NCBI RefSeq assembly: GCF_000067205.1
Contig: NC_010170.1
Span: forward strand, 434,001 to 498,000
Reading direction: 5' to 3'
DNA: 64,000 nt
Source of the DNA: Bordetella petrii
Lineage (GTDB): Bacteria; Pseudomonadota; Gammaproteobacteria; Burkholderiales; Burkholderiaceae_B
This document shows positions 24,364-32,771 of this stretch, one piece after another. A model generated the notes under the pieces. That model was given only the letters and a program-made list of their open reading frames with translations. It was not told the origin of the DNA and searched no databases. Made by a program: the position numbers and the translations under genes. Position 1 is the first letter of the stretch; each line of letters starts with the position of its first letter.

Positions 24364-24793
24364 ACGGGTCTCCTGGGGAACGCCGCAAACCGGTGCAAAA
24401 CTGCCCGGATATGGTGCGAGTAGGGTCCAAGTCAGTGCGTGATTGCACTGGCTCGGTGCGGAATTGTACGGGTAAACGCGAGGCCCGCGCAAAACGCCAT
24501 TGCCCGGAAACCCGCATGAACACTGGCGTTGCGGCAGGTCATTATTGGGGACAAATAAATGGGCAAGGGCTCCGCCGGTGGTCCCCGCCAGCGTGCCCGG
24601 GCAACCTGGTGCCCGGTTTTCCTGGGGAAAATTTTGTGTCCCCGTTTTTCAGGGCATGGCCGTCAGTAGTGGGTGAGGTGCCCGCCCCGGGGCGGGCGGG
24701 TGGGGGCGGACTGCCGGCGGGGTTGCGGCGCCGTCGCGGGGCTAATAATTCGGCCCCGTTTTCTGGGGCAGGTCGCCGGCGTATTTTTGTGCG
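24364..24793. other. Non-coding region between gdhA and xthA
   Basis: No gene is visible. The part next to gdhA (to about 24500) presumably holds its promoter. Around 24547-24562 and 24632-24650 there is an inverted pair, GGGGACAAA and TTTGTGTCCCC. A stretch AATTTTGTGTCCCCGTTTTTCAGGG has a diverged relative near 24752 (AATTCGGCCCCGTTTTC). These look like decayed repeats. A GC-rich run of G/C blocks lies at 24675-24740. Confidence 0.4.
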
Positions 24794-25582
24794 TTACAAC
24801 GCGGTGTCGTAGTCGATGGTCAGCGGCGCGTGGTCGCTGAAGCGCTCGTCTTTGTAGATCGAAGCGCTGCGCGCCCGGGCGGCCAGACCCGGCGTGGCGA
24901 TCTGGTAGTCGATGCGCCACCCTACGTTCTTGGCCCAGGCCTGGCCGCGGTTGCTCCACCAGGTGTATTGCTCGGGCCGCTCGTCCAGCCTGCGGAACAC
25001 GTCGACAAAGCCGCGCTTGTCGAACACCTCGGTCAGCCAGGCCCGCTCTTCGGGCAGGAACCCGGAGTTCTTCTGGTTGCTCTTCCAGTTTTTCAGGTCG
25101 ATTTCCTTGTGCGCGATGTTCCAGTCGCCGCAGATCACGAATTCGCGGCCGGTTTTCTTGTGCTCGCGCATCAGTTCGTCCAGCCAGGGGCCGAACACGT
25201 CCAGGAAGCGGTATTTCGCCTGTTGGCGCTCGTCGCCGCTGGAGCCCGAGGGCAGGTAGGCGCTGATGACCGACAGGTTCTTCCAATCGGCACGGATGAT
25301 GCGACCTTCGGCGTCGAATTCTTCACAGTTCAGCCCTGCCTGCACGCGCTCTGCGGTATTACGCAGGTACATGCCCACACCACTGTAGCCCTTCTTGATG
25401 GCATGGCAGAAATGGCCGGTATAGCCGGGCGGGTGCCGCAGGTCGTCGGTCAAGTCTGCGTCGGAAATCTTGATTTCCTGCAGGCACAGCACGTCGGCGC
25501 TGTGCGTCTGCATCCACGGTTGCAGGCCCTTGCGGAAGGCCGAGCGGATGCCGTTGAGGTTGATCGAGGTAATGCGCAGCAC
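24794..25582 (-). CDS. xthA: Exodeoxyribonuclease III
   Basis: A 262-residue DNA repair enzyme (AP endonuclease and 3'-5' exonuclease) of the endonuclease/exonuclease/phosphatase fold. Metal and catalytic motifs include LQEIKISDADL, GVGMYLRN, ICGDWNIAH (Asp and Asn of the active site), WRIDYQIAT and the terminal FSDHAPLTIDYD. The GTG at 25582 is preferred because the product then starts at the conserved LRITSINLNGIRSA, eight bases after GGAG. It diverges from pyrE across 153 bp. Confidence 0.93.
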   Translation of the reverse strand: MLRITSINLNGIRSAFRKGLQPWMQTHSADVLCLQEIKISDADLTDDLRHPPGYTGHFCHAIKKGYSGVGMYLRNTAERVQAGLNCEEFDAEGRIIRADWKNLSVISAYLPSGSSGDERQQAKYRFLDVFGPWLDELMREHKKTGREFVICGDWNIAHKEIDLKNWKSNQKNSGFLPEERAWLTEVFDKRGFVDVFRRLDERPEQYTWWSNRGQAWAKNVGWRIDYQIATPGLAARARSASIYKDERFSDHAPLTIDYDTAL

Positions 25583-25735
25583 GGCGAGACTCCTGAAAAA
25601 GCGGCCGGCTTGCGCCGGTCCAAGCGCCGAATTTAACCGACAGGGGCGCCCGCCGCGCAAGCCCGGGCACGCCGGGGCCGGCGGCGAAGGCAGCTAAAAT
25701 GCCGGTCTCTTCTCGTTTTCCGGAAACCCCACCGC

Positions 25736-26413
25736 ATGGCCGCCGCTTCCGCCACTTCTACCGACTTCGTCCGTTTTGCCCTCGATGAGGGCGTGCTGCG
25801 CTTTGGCAGCTTCAAGGTTAAGTCGGGCCGCACCAGCCCATACTTTTTCAACGCCGGCCTGTTCAACAGCGGCGCCTCGGTGGGCCGGCTGGCGCAGTTC
25901 TATGCGCAGGCGCTGGTCGATTCGGGCATTGCGTTCGACATGCTGTTCGGGCCGGCCTACAAGGGCATTCCGCTGGCCACGGCCACCGCGGTGGCGCTGG
26001 CCGGCCATCCGGCCATGCAGGGGCGCGACGTGCCGTTCGCGTTCAACCGCAAGGAAGCCAAGGACCACGGCGAGGGCGGCACCCTGGTCGGCGCCCCGTT
26101 GCAGGGCCGCGTCGTCATCATTGACGACGTGATCACCGCCGGCACGTCGGTGCGCGAGTCGGTCGAGATCATCCGCGCCGCCGGCGCCGAGCCGGCCGCC
26201 GTGCTAATTGCCCTGGACCGCCAGGAGCGCGCCGGTCCCGACGACGCCCTGTCGCCTCATTCGGCCGTGCAGGACGTGGCCAAGACCTACGGCATGCCGG
26301 TCGTCAGCATCGCCTCGCTGGCGGACATCCTGGCCTTGCTGCAGGGCGACGCGCAGTTCGCGGGAAACCGCGAGGCGGTACTTGCGTATCGGGGCAAATA
26401 CGGGGTCGTTTGA
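25736..26413 (+). CDS. pyrE: Orotate phosphoribosyltransferase
   Basis: A 225-residue enzyme that joins orotate to PRPP to give OMP in pyrimidine synthesis. It has the FGSFKVKSGRTSPYFFNAG N-terminus, AYKGIPLATATAVAL, FNRKEAKDHGEGG loop with catalytic Lys residues, and the PRPP-binding motif VVIIDDVITAGTSV. Length and start agree with the PyrE family. It stands alone, followed by a 247-bp gap that holds two inverted-repeat elements. Confidence 0.96.
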   Translation: MAAASATSTDFVRFALDEGVLRFGSFKVKSGRTSPYFFNAGLFNSGASVGRLAQFYAQALVDSGIAFDMLFGPAYKGIPLATATAVALAGHPAMQGRDVPFAFNRKEAKDHGEGGTLVGAPLQGRVVIIDDVITAGTSVRESVEIIRAAGAEPAAVLIALDRQERAGPDDALSPHSAVQDVAKTYGMPVVSIASLADILALLQGDAQFAGNREAVLAYRGKYGVV

Positions 26414-26469
26414 GACGGCTTGCGGTAGGGGTCTTTGGGGCGCCGGCGGGCGCGCGGGCGGGTATGTCG

Positions 26470-26559
26470 GGTGTCTGACTCGGTAGGTGTCAGACACCGC
26501 TGTGAGCCGAGGCCGTTTCCGTCGTACGGTGTCAGGCACCCTGGCGGGAGCCTGACACC
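26470..26559. repeat. Two GGTGTC-type inverted-repeat elements after pyrE
   Basis: The first (26470-26498) has GGTGTCTGAC and GTCAGACACC arms, as in the 22.4-kb array but with a shorter spacer. The second (26528-26559) has arms GGTGTCAGGC and GCCTGACACC, a perfect 10-bp inverted repeat in which two paired positions have changed together. They lie between the convergent pyrE and gatB genes, where they could fold in either mRNA. Confidence 0.85.
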
Positions 26560-26660
26560 TGGGGCACAACAAAGGCTCACCCCACCAAGCCCAAGCAAGG
26601 CACCCGCCTCGACGCCAACAGAACTACCCTGCGGCAGGCGTAAACCCCCAAAGGGCCAAC

Positions 26661-28118
26661 TCAGCCTTCCAGCTTCTGCTTCAGGAGTTCGTTGACCTGC
26701 TGCGGATTCGCCTTCCCCTTGGCGGCCTTCATGATCTGGCCCACCAGCGAGTTGAAGGCTTTCTGCTTGCCGGCCCGGTATTCGGCCACGATGGCCGGGT
26801 TAGCCGCCAGCACCTCGTCGATCATGGCGCCGATGGCGCCGGTGTCGCTGATCTGCTTCAGGCCGCGCGCCTCGATGATGGCGTCGGGCTGGCCGCCGTG
26901 CTCGCCGGCCCACATGGCCGAAAACACGTCGCGCGCGATCTTGTTGGAGATGGTGCCGTCGATGATGCGGCCGATCAGGGCGGCCAGGGCGGGGGCCTGC
27001 ACCGGGGCGTCGGCGATGTCTTTTTCTTCGCGATTCAGCGTGGCGGTGACTTCGCCCATGATCCAGTTGGCGGCCTGCTTGGCCTGGCCAGCCGGCAGGG
27101 CGCGCGCCACGTCTTCGAAGTACGACGCCAGGCCGCGACTGGCCGACAGCTGGGCCGCGTCGTAGGCCGACAGGCCGTAGTCGCGCTGGAAGCGCTCACG
27201 CAGGGCGGCCGGCAGTTCGGGCATGTTGGCCCGGACCTCTTCGACCCATTCGGGCGAGATCACCAGCGGCGGCAGATCGGGGTCGGGAAAATAGCGGTAA
27301 TCGTGCGCGTCTTCCTTGCTGCGCATGCTGCGCGTTTCATCGCGGTCGGCGTCGTACAGGCGGGTTTCCTGCACCACCGTGCCGCCGTCTTCGATCAGCT
27401 CGATCTGGCGGCGCGCCTCGAACAGAATGGCCCGTTCCAGGAAACGGAACGAGTTGACGTTCTTGATCTCGGTGCGCGTGCCGAATTCTTTCTGCCCCAC
27501 CGGGCGCACCGACACGTTGGCGTCGCAGCGGAACGAGCCTTCCTGCATGTTGCCGTCGCAGATGCCCAGCCACACCACCAGGCTGTGCAAGGCGCGCGCA
27601 TAGGCCACGGCTTCGGCGGCCGAGCGCATTTCGGGCTCGGTAACGATTTCCAGCAGCGGCGTGCCGGCCCGGTTGAGGTCGATGCCGCTGGCCGGCGCGC
27701 CGCTGGCCAGGGCGAAGTCGTCGTGCAGCGACTTGCCGGCGTCTTCTTCCAGGTGGGCGCGCGTCAGGTTGACGGTTTTTTCTTGCTCGCCCACGAAGAA
27801 CGACAGCGATCCGCCCAGCACCACCGGCAGCTCGTACTGGCTGATCTGGTAGCCCTTGGGCAGGTCGGGGTAGAAGTAGTTCTTGCGCGCGAACACCGAG
27901 CGCGGCGCTACCTTGCCGCCCACCGCCAGGCCGAAGCGAATGGCGCGTTCGGCCGCGCCGCGGTTCATGACGGGCAGGCTGCCGGGCAGCGCCAGGTCGA
28001 TCACGTTGGCCTGCGTGTTGGGCGCGGCGCCGAAGCGGGTGCTGCTGCCCGAAAAGATCTTGGCGTCGGTGGAAAGCTGGGTGTGCGTTTCCAGCCCGAT
28101 GACGATTTCCCAGTTCAT
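26661..28118 (-). CDS. gatB: Aspartyl/glutamyl-tRNA amidotransferase subunit B
   Basis: A 485-residue subunit that binds mischarged tRNA and phosphorylates its aspartyl or glutamyl group before amidation. The start MNWEIVIGLETHTQL, SSTRFGAAPNTQANVIDLALPG, YFYPDLPKGYQISQYE and the C-terminal YqeY-like domain ending NPQQVNELLKQKLEG are diagnostic. ATG 28118 overlaps the gatA stop by four bases. It is the third gene of the gatCAB operon. Confidence 0.97.
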   Translation of the reverse strand: MNWEIVIGLETHTQLSTDAKIFSGSSTRFGAAPNTQANVIDLALPGSLPVMNRGAAERAIRFGLAVGGKVAPRSVFARKNYFYPDLPKGYQISQYELPVVLGGSLSFFVGEQEKTVNLTRAHLEEDAGKSLHDDFALASGAPASGIDLNRAGTPLLEIVTEPEMRSAAEAVAYARALHSLVVWLGICDGNMQEGSFRCDANVSVRPVGQKEFGTRTEIKNVNSFRFLERAILFEARRQIELIEDGGTVVQETRLYDADRDETRSMRSKEDAHDYRYFPDPDLPPLVISPEWVEEVRANMPELPAALRERFQRDYGLSAYDAAQLSASRGLASYFEDVARALPAGQAKQAANWIMGEVTATLNREEKDIADAPVQAPALAALIGRIIDGTISNKIARDVFSAMWAGEHGGQPDAIIEARGLKQISDTGAIGAMIDEVLAANPAIVAEYRAGKQKAFNSLVGQIMKAAKGKANPQQVNELLKQKLEG

Positions 28119-29653
28119 TGCTCGGTGCCTTGCTGGCCGGGCACGCGGCGGTGCCAGTCGGTGACTTGTTGATAACGGTCGGCGATAGCCAGCAGGCGGC
28201 CTTCGTCGAAGTAGTTGCCGATGATCTGCAGGCCGACGGGGCGCCCGCCGTTGCCGAACCCGGCCGGGATGGACATGGCCGGCAGGCCGGCCAGGCTGAC
28301 GCCCAGCGTGTAGACGTCGGCCAGCCAGTCGGCGGTGGGGTCGTCGCGGTTGTCGCCGATGTTCTTGGCCACCGTGGGCGCCACCGGCCCCATGATGACG
28401 TCGCACTGGCCGGCATAGGCGCGCTGGAAGTCCTGGGCGATCAGGCGGCGCACGCGCTGGGCCTGCAGATAGTAGGCATCGTAGTAGCCATGGGACAGCA
28501 CGTAGGTGCCGATCAGGATGCGGCGCTTGACTTCGTCGCCGAACCCTTCGGCCCGCGAGCGCGCGATCATCTGGTTCAAATCGGCGTATTCGGCCGCGCG
28601 ATGGCCGTAGCGCACGCCGTCGTAGCGCGCCAGGTTGCTCGACGCCTCGGCCGGCGCGATCACGTAATAGGCCGGAATGGCCAGTTCGGTGCGCGGCAGC
28701 GAAACTGCCACGCGCTGCGCGCCCAGGGCCTCGAACTGCGCCAGCGCGGCTTCGACCGCGGCGGCCACGTCCGGGGCCAGCCCGGCGCCGAAATATTCTT
28801 GCGGCACGCCGATGCGCAGGCCCTTCAGGGGCTGGCTGCCGGCCGCGTCGCAGGCGGCCTGGGCGGCATCGTAGGCGGCGCGGATGCGACCCGGGGCGTT
28901 GGGCGCGCCGTCGCAGGTTTCCAGGCTGGTGGCGTCTTGCGGATCGAAGCCGCTCATGGGATCGAGCAGTTCGAGCAGGTCGCGGCTGCTGGGAGCCAGC
29001 GGGCCGGCCTGGTCGAGGCTGGAGCCGAAGGCCACGATGCCGTAGCGCGACACGGTGCCGTAGGTGGGCTTGATGCCGCTGACGCCGCACAGGGCCGCGG
29101 GCTGGCGCACCGAGCCGCCGGTGTCGGTGCCGGTGGCGGCCGCCACCAGGCGGGCCGCCACCGCGGCGGCCGAGCCGCCCGATGAGCCGCCGGGCACGGC
29201 GTTGGGATCCCAGGGGTTGCGCACCGGGCCATAGGCCGAGTTTTCGTTGGCCGAGCCCATGGCGAACTCGTCGCAGTTGAGCTTGCCCAGTGACACGGCG
29301 CCGGCGGCCTGCAGGCGCTGCACCACGGTAGCGTCGAACGGGCTGGCGTAGCCTTCCAGCATCTTGCTGCCCGCGGTGGTGCGCCAGCCTCGCGTTACAA
29401 ACGCGTCTTTATGGGCGATGGGCACGCCCGCCAGCGGGCCGGCGGTGCCGGCCGCCAGGGCGGCATCGGCCGCGTCGGCCTGCGCCAGGGTCAGATCGGG
29501 GTCGATGTGCAGGAAGGTGTTCAGGTCGCCAGCCGCCTGGGCGGCGTCCAGGGCGCTCCGCGCCAGTTCGCGGGCGCTGACCTGGCGCCCGGCCAGGGCG
29601 GCGCGCAGTTCGGCGATGCCGCCGAATCGGGTATGCAGGGGAGAAGTCGTCAT
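28115..29653 (-). CDS. gatA: Aspartyl/glutamyl-tRNA amidotransferase subunit A
   Basis: A 512-residue amidase that releases ammonia from glutamine or asparagine for the GatB site. The catalytic Lys is in GVPIAHKDAFVTRG, with the Gly/Ser-rich amidase signature GGSSGGSAAAVAARL and the Ser of TDTGGSVRQPAALCG. It lies three bases after gatC and overlaps gatB by four, the usual gatC-gatA-gatB order. Betaproteobacteria use this complex mainly to make Asn-tRNA; which tRNAs it serves here cannot be read from the window. Confidence 0.97.
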   Translation of the reverse strand: MTTSPLHTRFGGIAELRAALAGRQVSARELARSALDAAQAAGDLNTFLHIDPDLTLAQADAADAALAAGTAGPLAGVPIAHKDAFVTRGWRTTAGSKMLEGYASPFDATVVQRLQAAGAVSLGKLNCDEFAMGSANENSAYGPVRNPWDPNAVPGGSSGGSAAAVAARLVAAATGTDTGGSVRQPAALCGVSGIKPTYGTVSRYGIVAFGSSLDQAGPLAPSSRDLLELLDPMSGFDPQDATSLETCDGAPNAPGRIRAAYDAAQAACDAAGSQPLKGLRIGVPQEYFGAGLAPDVAAAVEAALAQFEALGAQRVAVSLPRTELAIPAYYVIAPAEASSNLARYDGVRYGHRAAEYADLNQMIARSRAEGFGDEVKRRILIGTYVLSHGYYDAYYLQAQRVRRLIAQDFQRAYAGQCDVIMGPVAPTVAKNIGDNRDDPTADWLADVYTLGVSLAGLPAMSIPAGFGNGGRPVGLQIIGNYFDEGRLLAIADRYQQVTDWHRRVPGQQGTEQ

Positions 29654-29656
29654 GGC

Positions 29657-29965
29657 TTACTCGATGACCTTGGGAACCAGGAACAGACCGTCGCGGGCGT
29701 CCGGGGCGTTGGCCAGCAGCTCGGCGCGGCGGTCTTCCGAGGGCGTCTCGGTGACGGCATCGGGGCGCAGGCGCAGGGCGATGTCCTGGTGGGCCGACAG
29801 GGGATGCGCCAGGGGCTCGACGCCCTCGGTGTCGGCCGCCTGCAGCCGTTCGATCAGGTGGAGGATGCCGTTGAGTTCGTCCTGGGCGCGGCTGCGCTGG
29901 TCGGGGGTCAATTCAATTCTGGCCAGCCGGGCAATGCGGGCCACGTCTTGTTCGTTGAGCGCCAT
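29657..29965 (-). CDS. gatC: Aspartyl/glutamyl-tRNA amidotransferase subunit C
   Basis: A 102-residue protein that wraps around and stabilises the GatA-GatB pair. It shows the family N-terminus MALNEQDVARIARLARIELT and the typical LNGILHLIERLQAADTEGV. ATG 29965 gives the normal size; the upstream extension of the frame is not conserved. It is the first gene of gatCAB and diverges from mreB. Confidence 0.95.
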   Translation of the reverse strand: MALNEQDVARIARLARIELTPDQRSRAQDELNGILHLIERLQAADTEGVEPLAHPLSAHQDIALRLRPDAVTETPSEDRRAELLANAPDARDGLFLVPKVIE

Positions 29966-30049
29966 GAGGGGAAGCTGAGAAAAATCGAAGGGGGCGGGCC
30001 GCCGGCCGCAGGGTTGGGTTTTACATCTTCCGGCCCTGTGACAAACCAT

Positions 30050-30189
30050 GAATAGCCCGCATTTATGCGCTATTTCCGGTGAAATTATAAGTTATCATTC
30101 ACGGTTTAATCGCTGCACTCCACCGGCGGGCCCCGCTTGCGGCCCGTCGCCAGCAGTTCGACCCTAATTCCTGAATTCGCTGAGCTCCC
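30050..30189. promoter_or_regulatory. Divergent promoter region gatC / mreB
   Basis: An AT-rich stretch at about 30060-30112 contains TATAAG and TATCAT, possible -10 boxes for mreB, and stands out from GC-rich flanks. No strong -35 is visible. About 100 bases of leader precede the mreB ATG. Confidence 0.35.
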
Positions 30190-31233
<1,044 letters not shown>

Positions 31234-31312
31234 GCCCGTCCCGCCGGCCGGCGCCGCTTCGCCGGCGCTGCCCGGCGCAGCGGTTGCGGGCTGACGCCCG
31301 GGTTCGGTATTC

Positions 31313-32197
31313 ATGCAACGACAAGGGACTCCACCGCTGTTCAGGCGCGGCCCGCCGGCAGAAGTCCGGTTGCTCGTCATGGTCGCCTTGTCGCTGGCCC
31401 TGTTGGTCCTCGATTCGCAATTCCACGTGCTCGAACCCCTGCGGCGCGCCGTTGCCGTGGGCATGTACCCGTTCCAGCGCGCCGTGATGGCGCCGCGCGA
31501 CCTGGTGCAGCAGTTCAACGAGTGGATCAACGCCGCCAATCGCATCCGCACCGAAAACGAAGCCCTGCAGCGCCAGCGCATCGAGTTGTCGCAGGTCGCC
31601 ACCCATGCCGCGCAACTGGCGGCCGAGAACGCCCAGCTGCGCCGCCTGCTGGGGGTGACCGACACCGTCGAGCAGGCGGCCGTGGTGGTCGAGGTGCTGT
31701 ACGAGCCCGCCAATACCTTCCAGCAGCGCCTGGTGTTCAACAAGGGCAGCCAGGCCGGCCTGGCGCCGGGCATGCCGGTCATCGACGAAGGCGGCGTGGT
31801 GGGCCAGATCGTGCGGGTCACCCCCATGGCGTCCGAAGCCGCGCTGGTCACCGACGAGCGCGTGTCGGTGCCGGTGCAGGTGCTGCGCAACGGGCTGCGC
31901 CTGATCGCCTTCGGCTCGAACACGCCGGGCCGCATCGAGGTGCGCTACCTGGCGGCCAACGCCGACATCAAAGAAGGCGATACCATCGTCACCAGTGGCG
32001 TCGGCGGCCTGTTTCCCGCCGGCCTGCCGGTGGCCAAGGTGCTGACGGTCGAACGCGACACCGCCTCTGGGTTCGCGCGCGCCATCTGCGAGCCGCTGGC
32101 CCACCCCGAGCGCTACCGCCATTTCCTGGTGCTGCAGGTCGACGTGGCGCGCGCCCAGTCCGATCTTCAAGAGGCCGATACCGGTGGATCGCAATAA
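31313..32197 (+). CDS. mreC: Rod shape-determining protein MreC
   Basis: A 294-residue bitopic membrane protein. A short cytoplasmic start is followed by one helix (about 20-38, LLVMVALSLALLVLD), a coiled coil (about 65-110, rich in ENEALQRQ and AAENAQLRRLLGV) and the beta-rich MreC domain (GMPVIDEGGVVGQIVRV, TSGVGGLFPAGLPVAKV). It links MreB to PBP2 in the periplasm. It overlaps mreD by 14 bases. Confidence 0.95.
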   Translation: MQRQGTPPLFRRGPPAEVRLLVMVALSLALLVLDSQFHVLEPLRRAVAVGMYPFQRAVMAPRDLVQQFNEWINAANRIRTENEALQRQRIELSQVATHAAQLAAENAQLRRLLGVTDTVEQAAVVVEVLYEPANTFQQRLVFNKGSQAGLAPGMPVIDEGGVVGQIVRVTPMASEAALVTDERVSVPVQVLRNGLRLIAFGSNTPGRIEVRYLAANADIKEGDTIVTSGVGGLFPAGLPVAKVLTVERDTASGFARAICEPLAHPERYRHFLVLQVDVARAQSDLQEADTGGSQ

Positions 32198-32747
32198 CCC
32201 CACGGCCCAGCCGGCCCGTCGCCTGGGTACACCCAGCAACGTGCGCCCCGAGCGCCTGGCCCGCCCGGCGCACGGCGCGTTCGTCTGGGGCACGCTGTTG
32301 CTGGCGTGGCTGCTGTCGCTGCTGCCCTGGCGGGTCTGGGAAGGCGCGCCCGACATCCTGGCGCTGGTGCTGGCCTTCTGGTGCGTGCACGAGCCGCGCC
32401 GGGTCGGCCTGGTGGCGGCGTTCTGCTTCGGCGTACTGATGGACGTGCACGACGCCAGCGTGCTGGGCGGGCACGCGCTGTCGTACACCCTGACCGCGTA
32501 TGGCGCGGTGGCCCTGCATCGCCGCCTGCAGCGCTTCGATCTCTGGAGCCAGGCCATGCACATGTTGCCGGTGTTTTTCCTGGCGCGGCTGGTGCAGCAA
32601 ATGGTCCTGGCGTGGCTGGCGGGCAAATGGCCCGGCTGGGACTGGACCCTCGGCGTGCTGCTTACCGTGGCCATCTGGCCGCTGGCCGGCTGGGTGCTGC
32701 ACCTGCCGCAGCGCGGCACCGACGATGTCGAGTCCTCCTCCGTCTGA
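32184..32747 (+). CDS. mreD: Rod shape-determining protein MreD
   Basis: A 187-residue multi-helix inner-membrane protein (five to six helices), with the MreD stretch PDILALVLAFWCVHEPRRVG and GVLMDVHDASVLGGHALSYTL. The start is a GTG at 32184 inside the end of mreC, implying coupled translation; the N-terminal 30 residues are hydrophilic. It stabilises the elongation complex with MreC. Confidence 0.92.
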   Translation: MDRNNPTAQPARRLGTPSNVRPERLARPAHGAFVWGTLLLAWLLSLLPWRVWEGAPDILALVLAFWCVHEPRRVGLVAAFCFGVLMDVHDASVLGGHALSYTLTAYGAVALHRRLQRFDLWSQAMHMLPVFFLARLVQQMVLAWLAGKWPGWDWTLGVLLTVAIWPLAGWVLHLPQRGTDDVESSSV

Positions 32748-32771
32748 GGCCGGGTTCTTTACGCGCCCGCC

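Noticed and set aside
28119..29090. N-terminal extension of GatB to 809 aa
   Set aside because: The extra frame lies within gatA, and GatB starts at its conserved MNWEIVIG at 28118.
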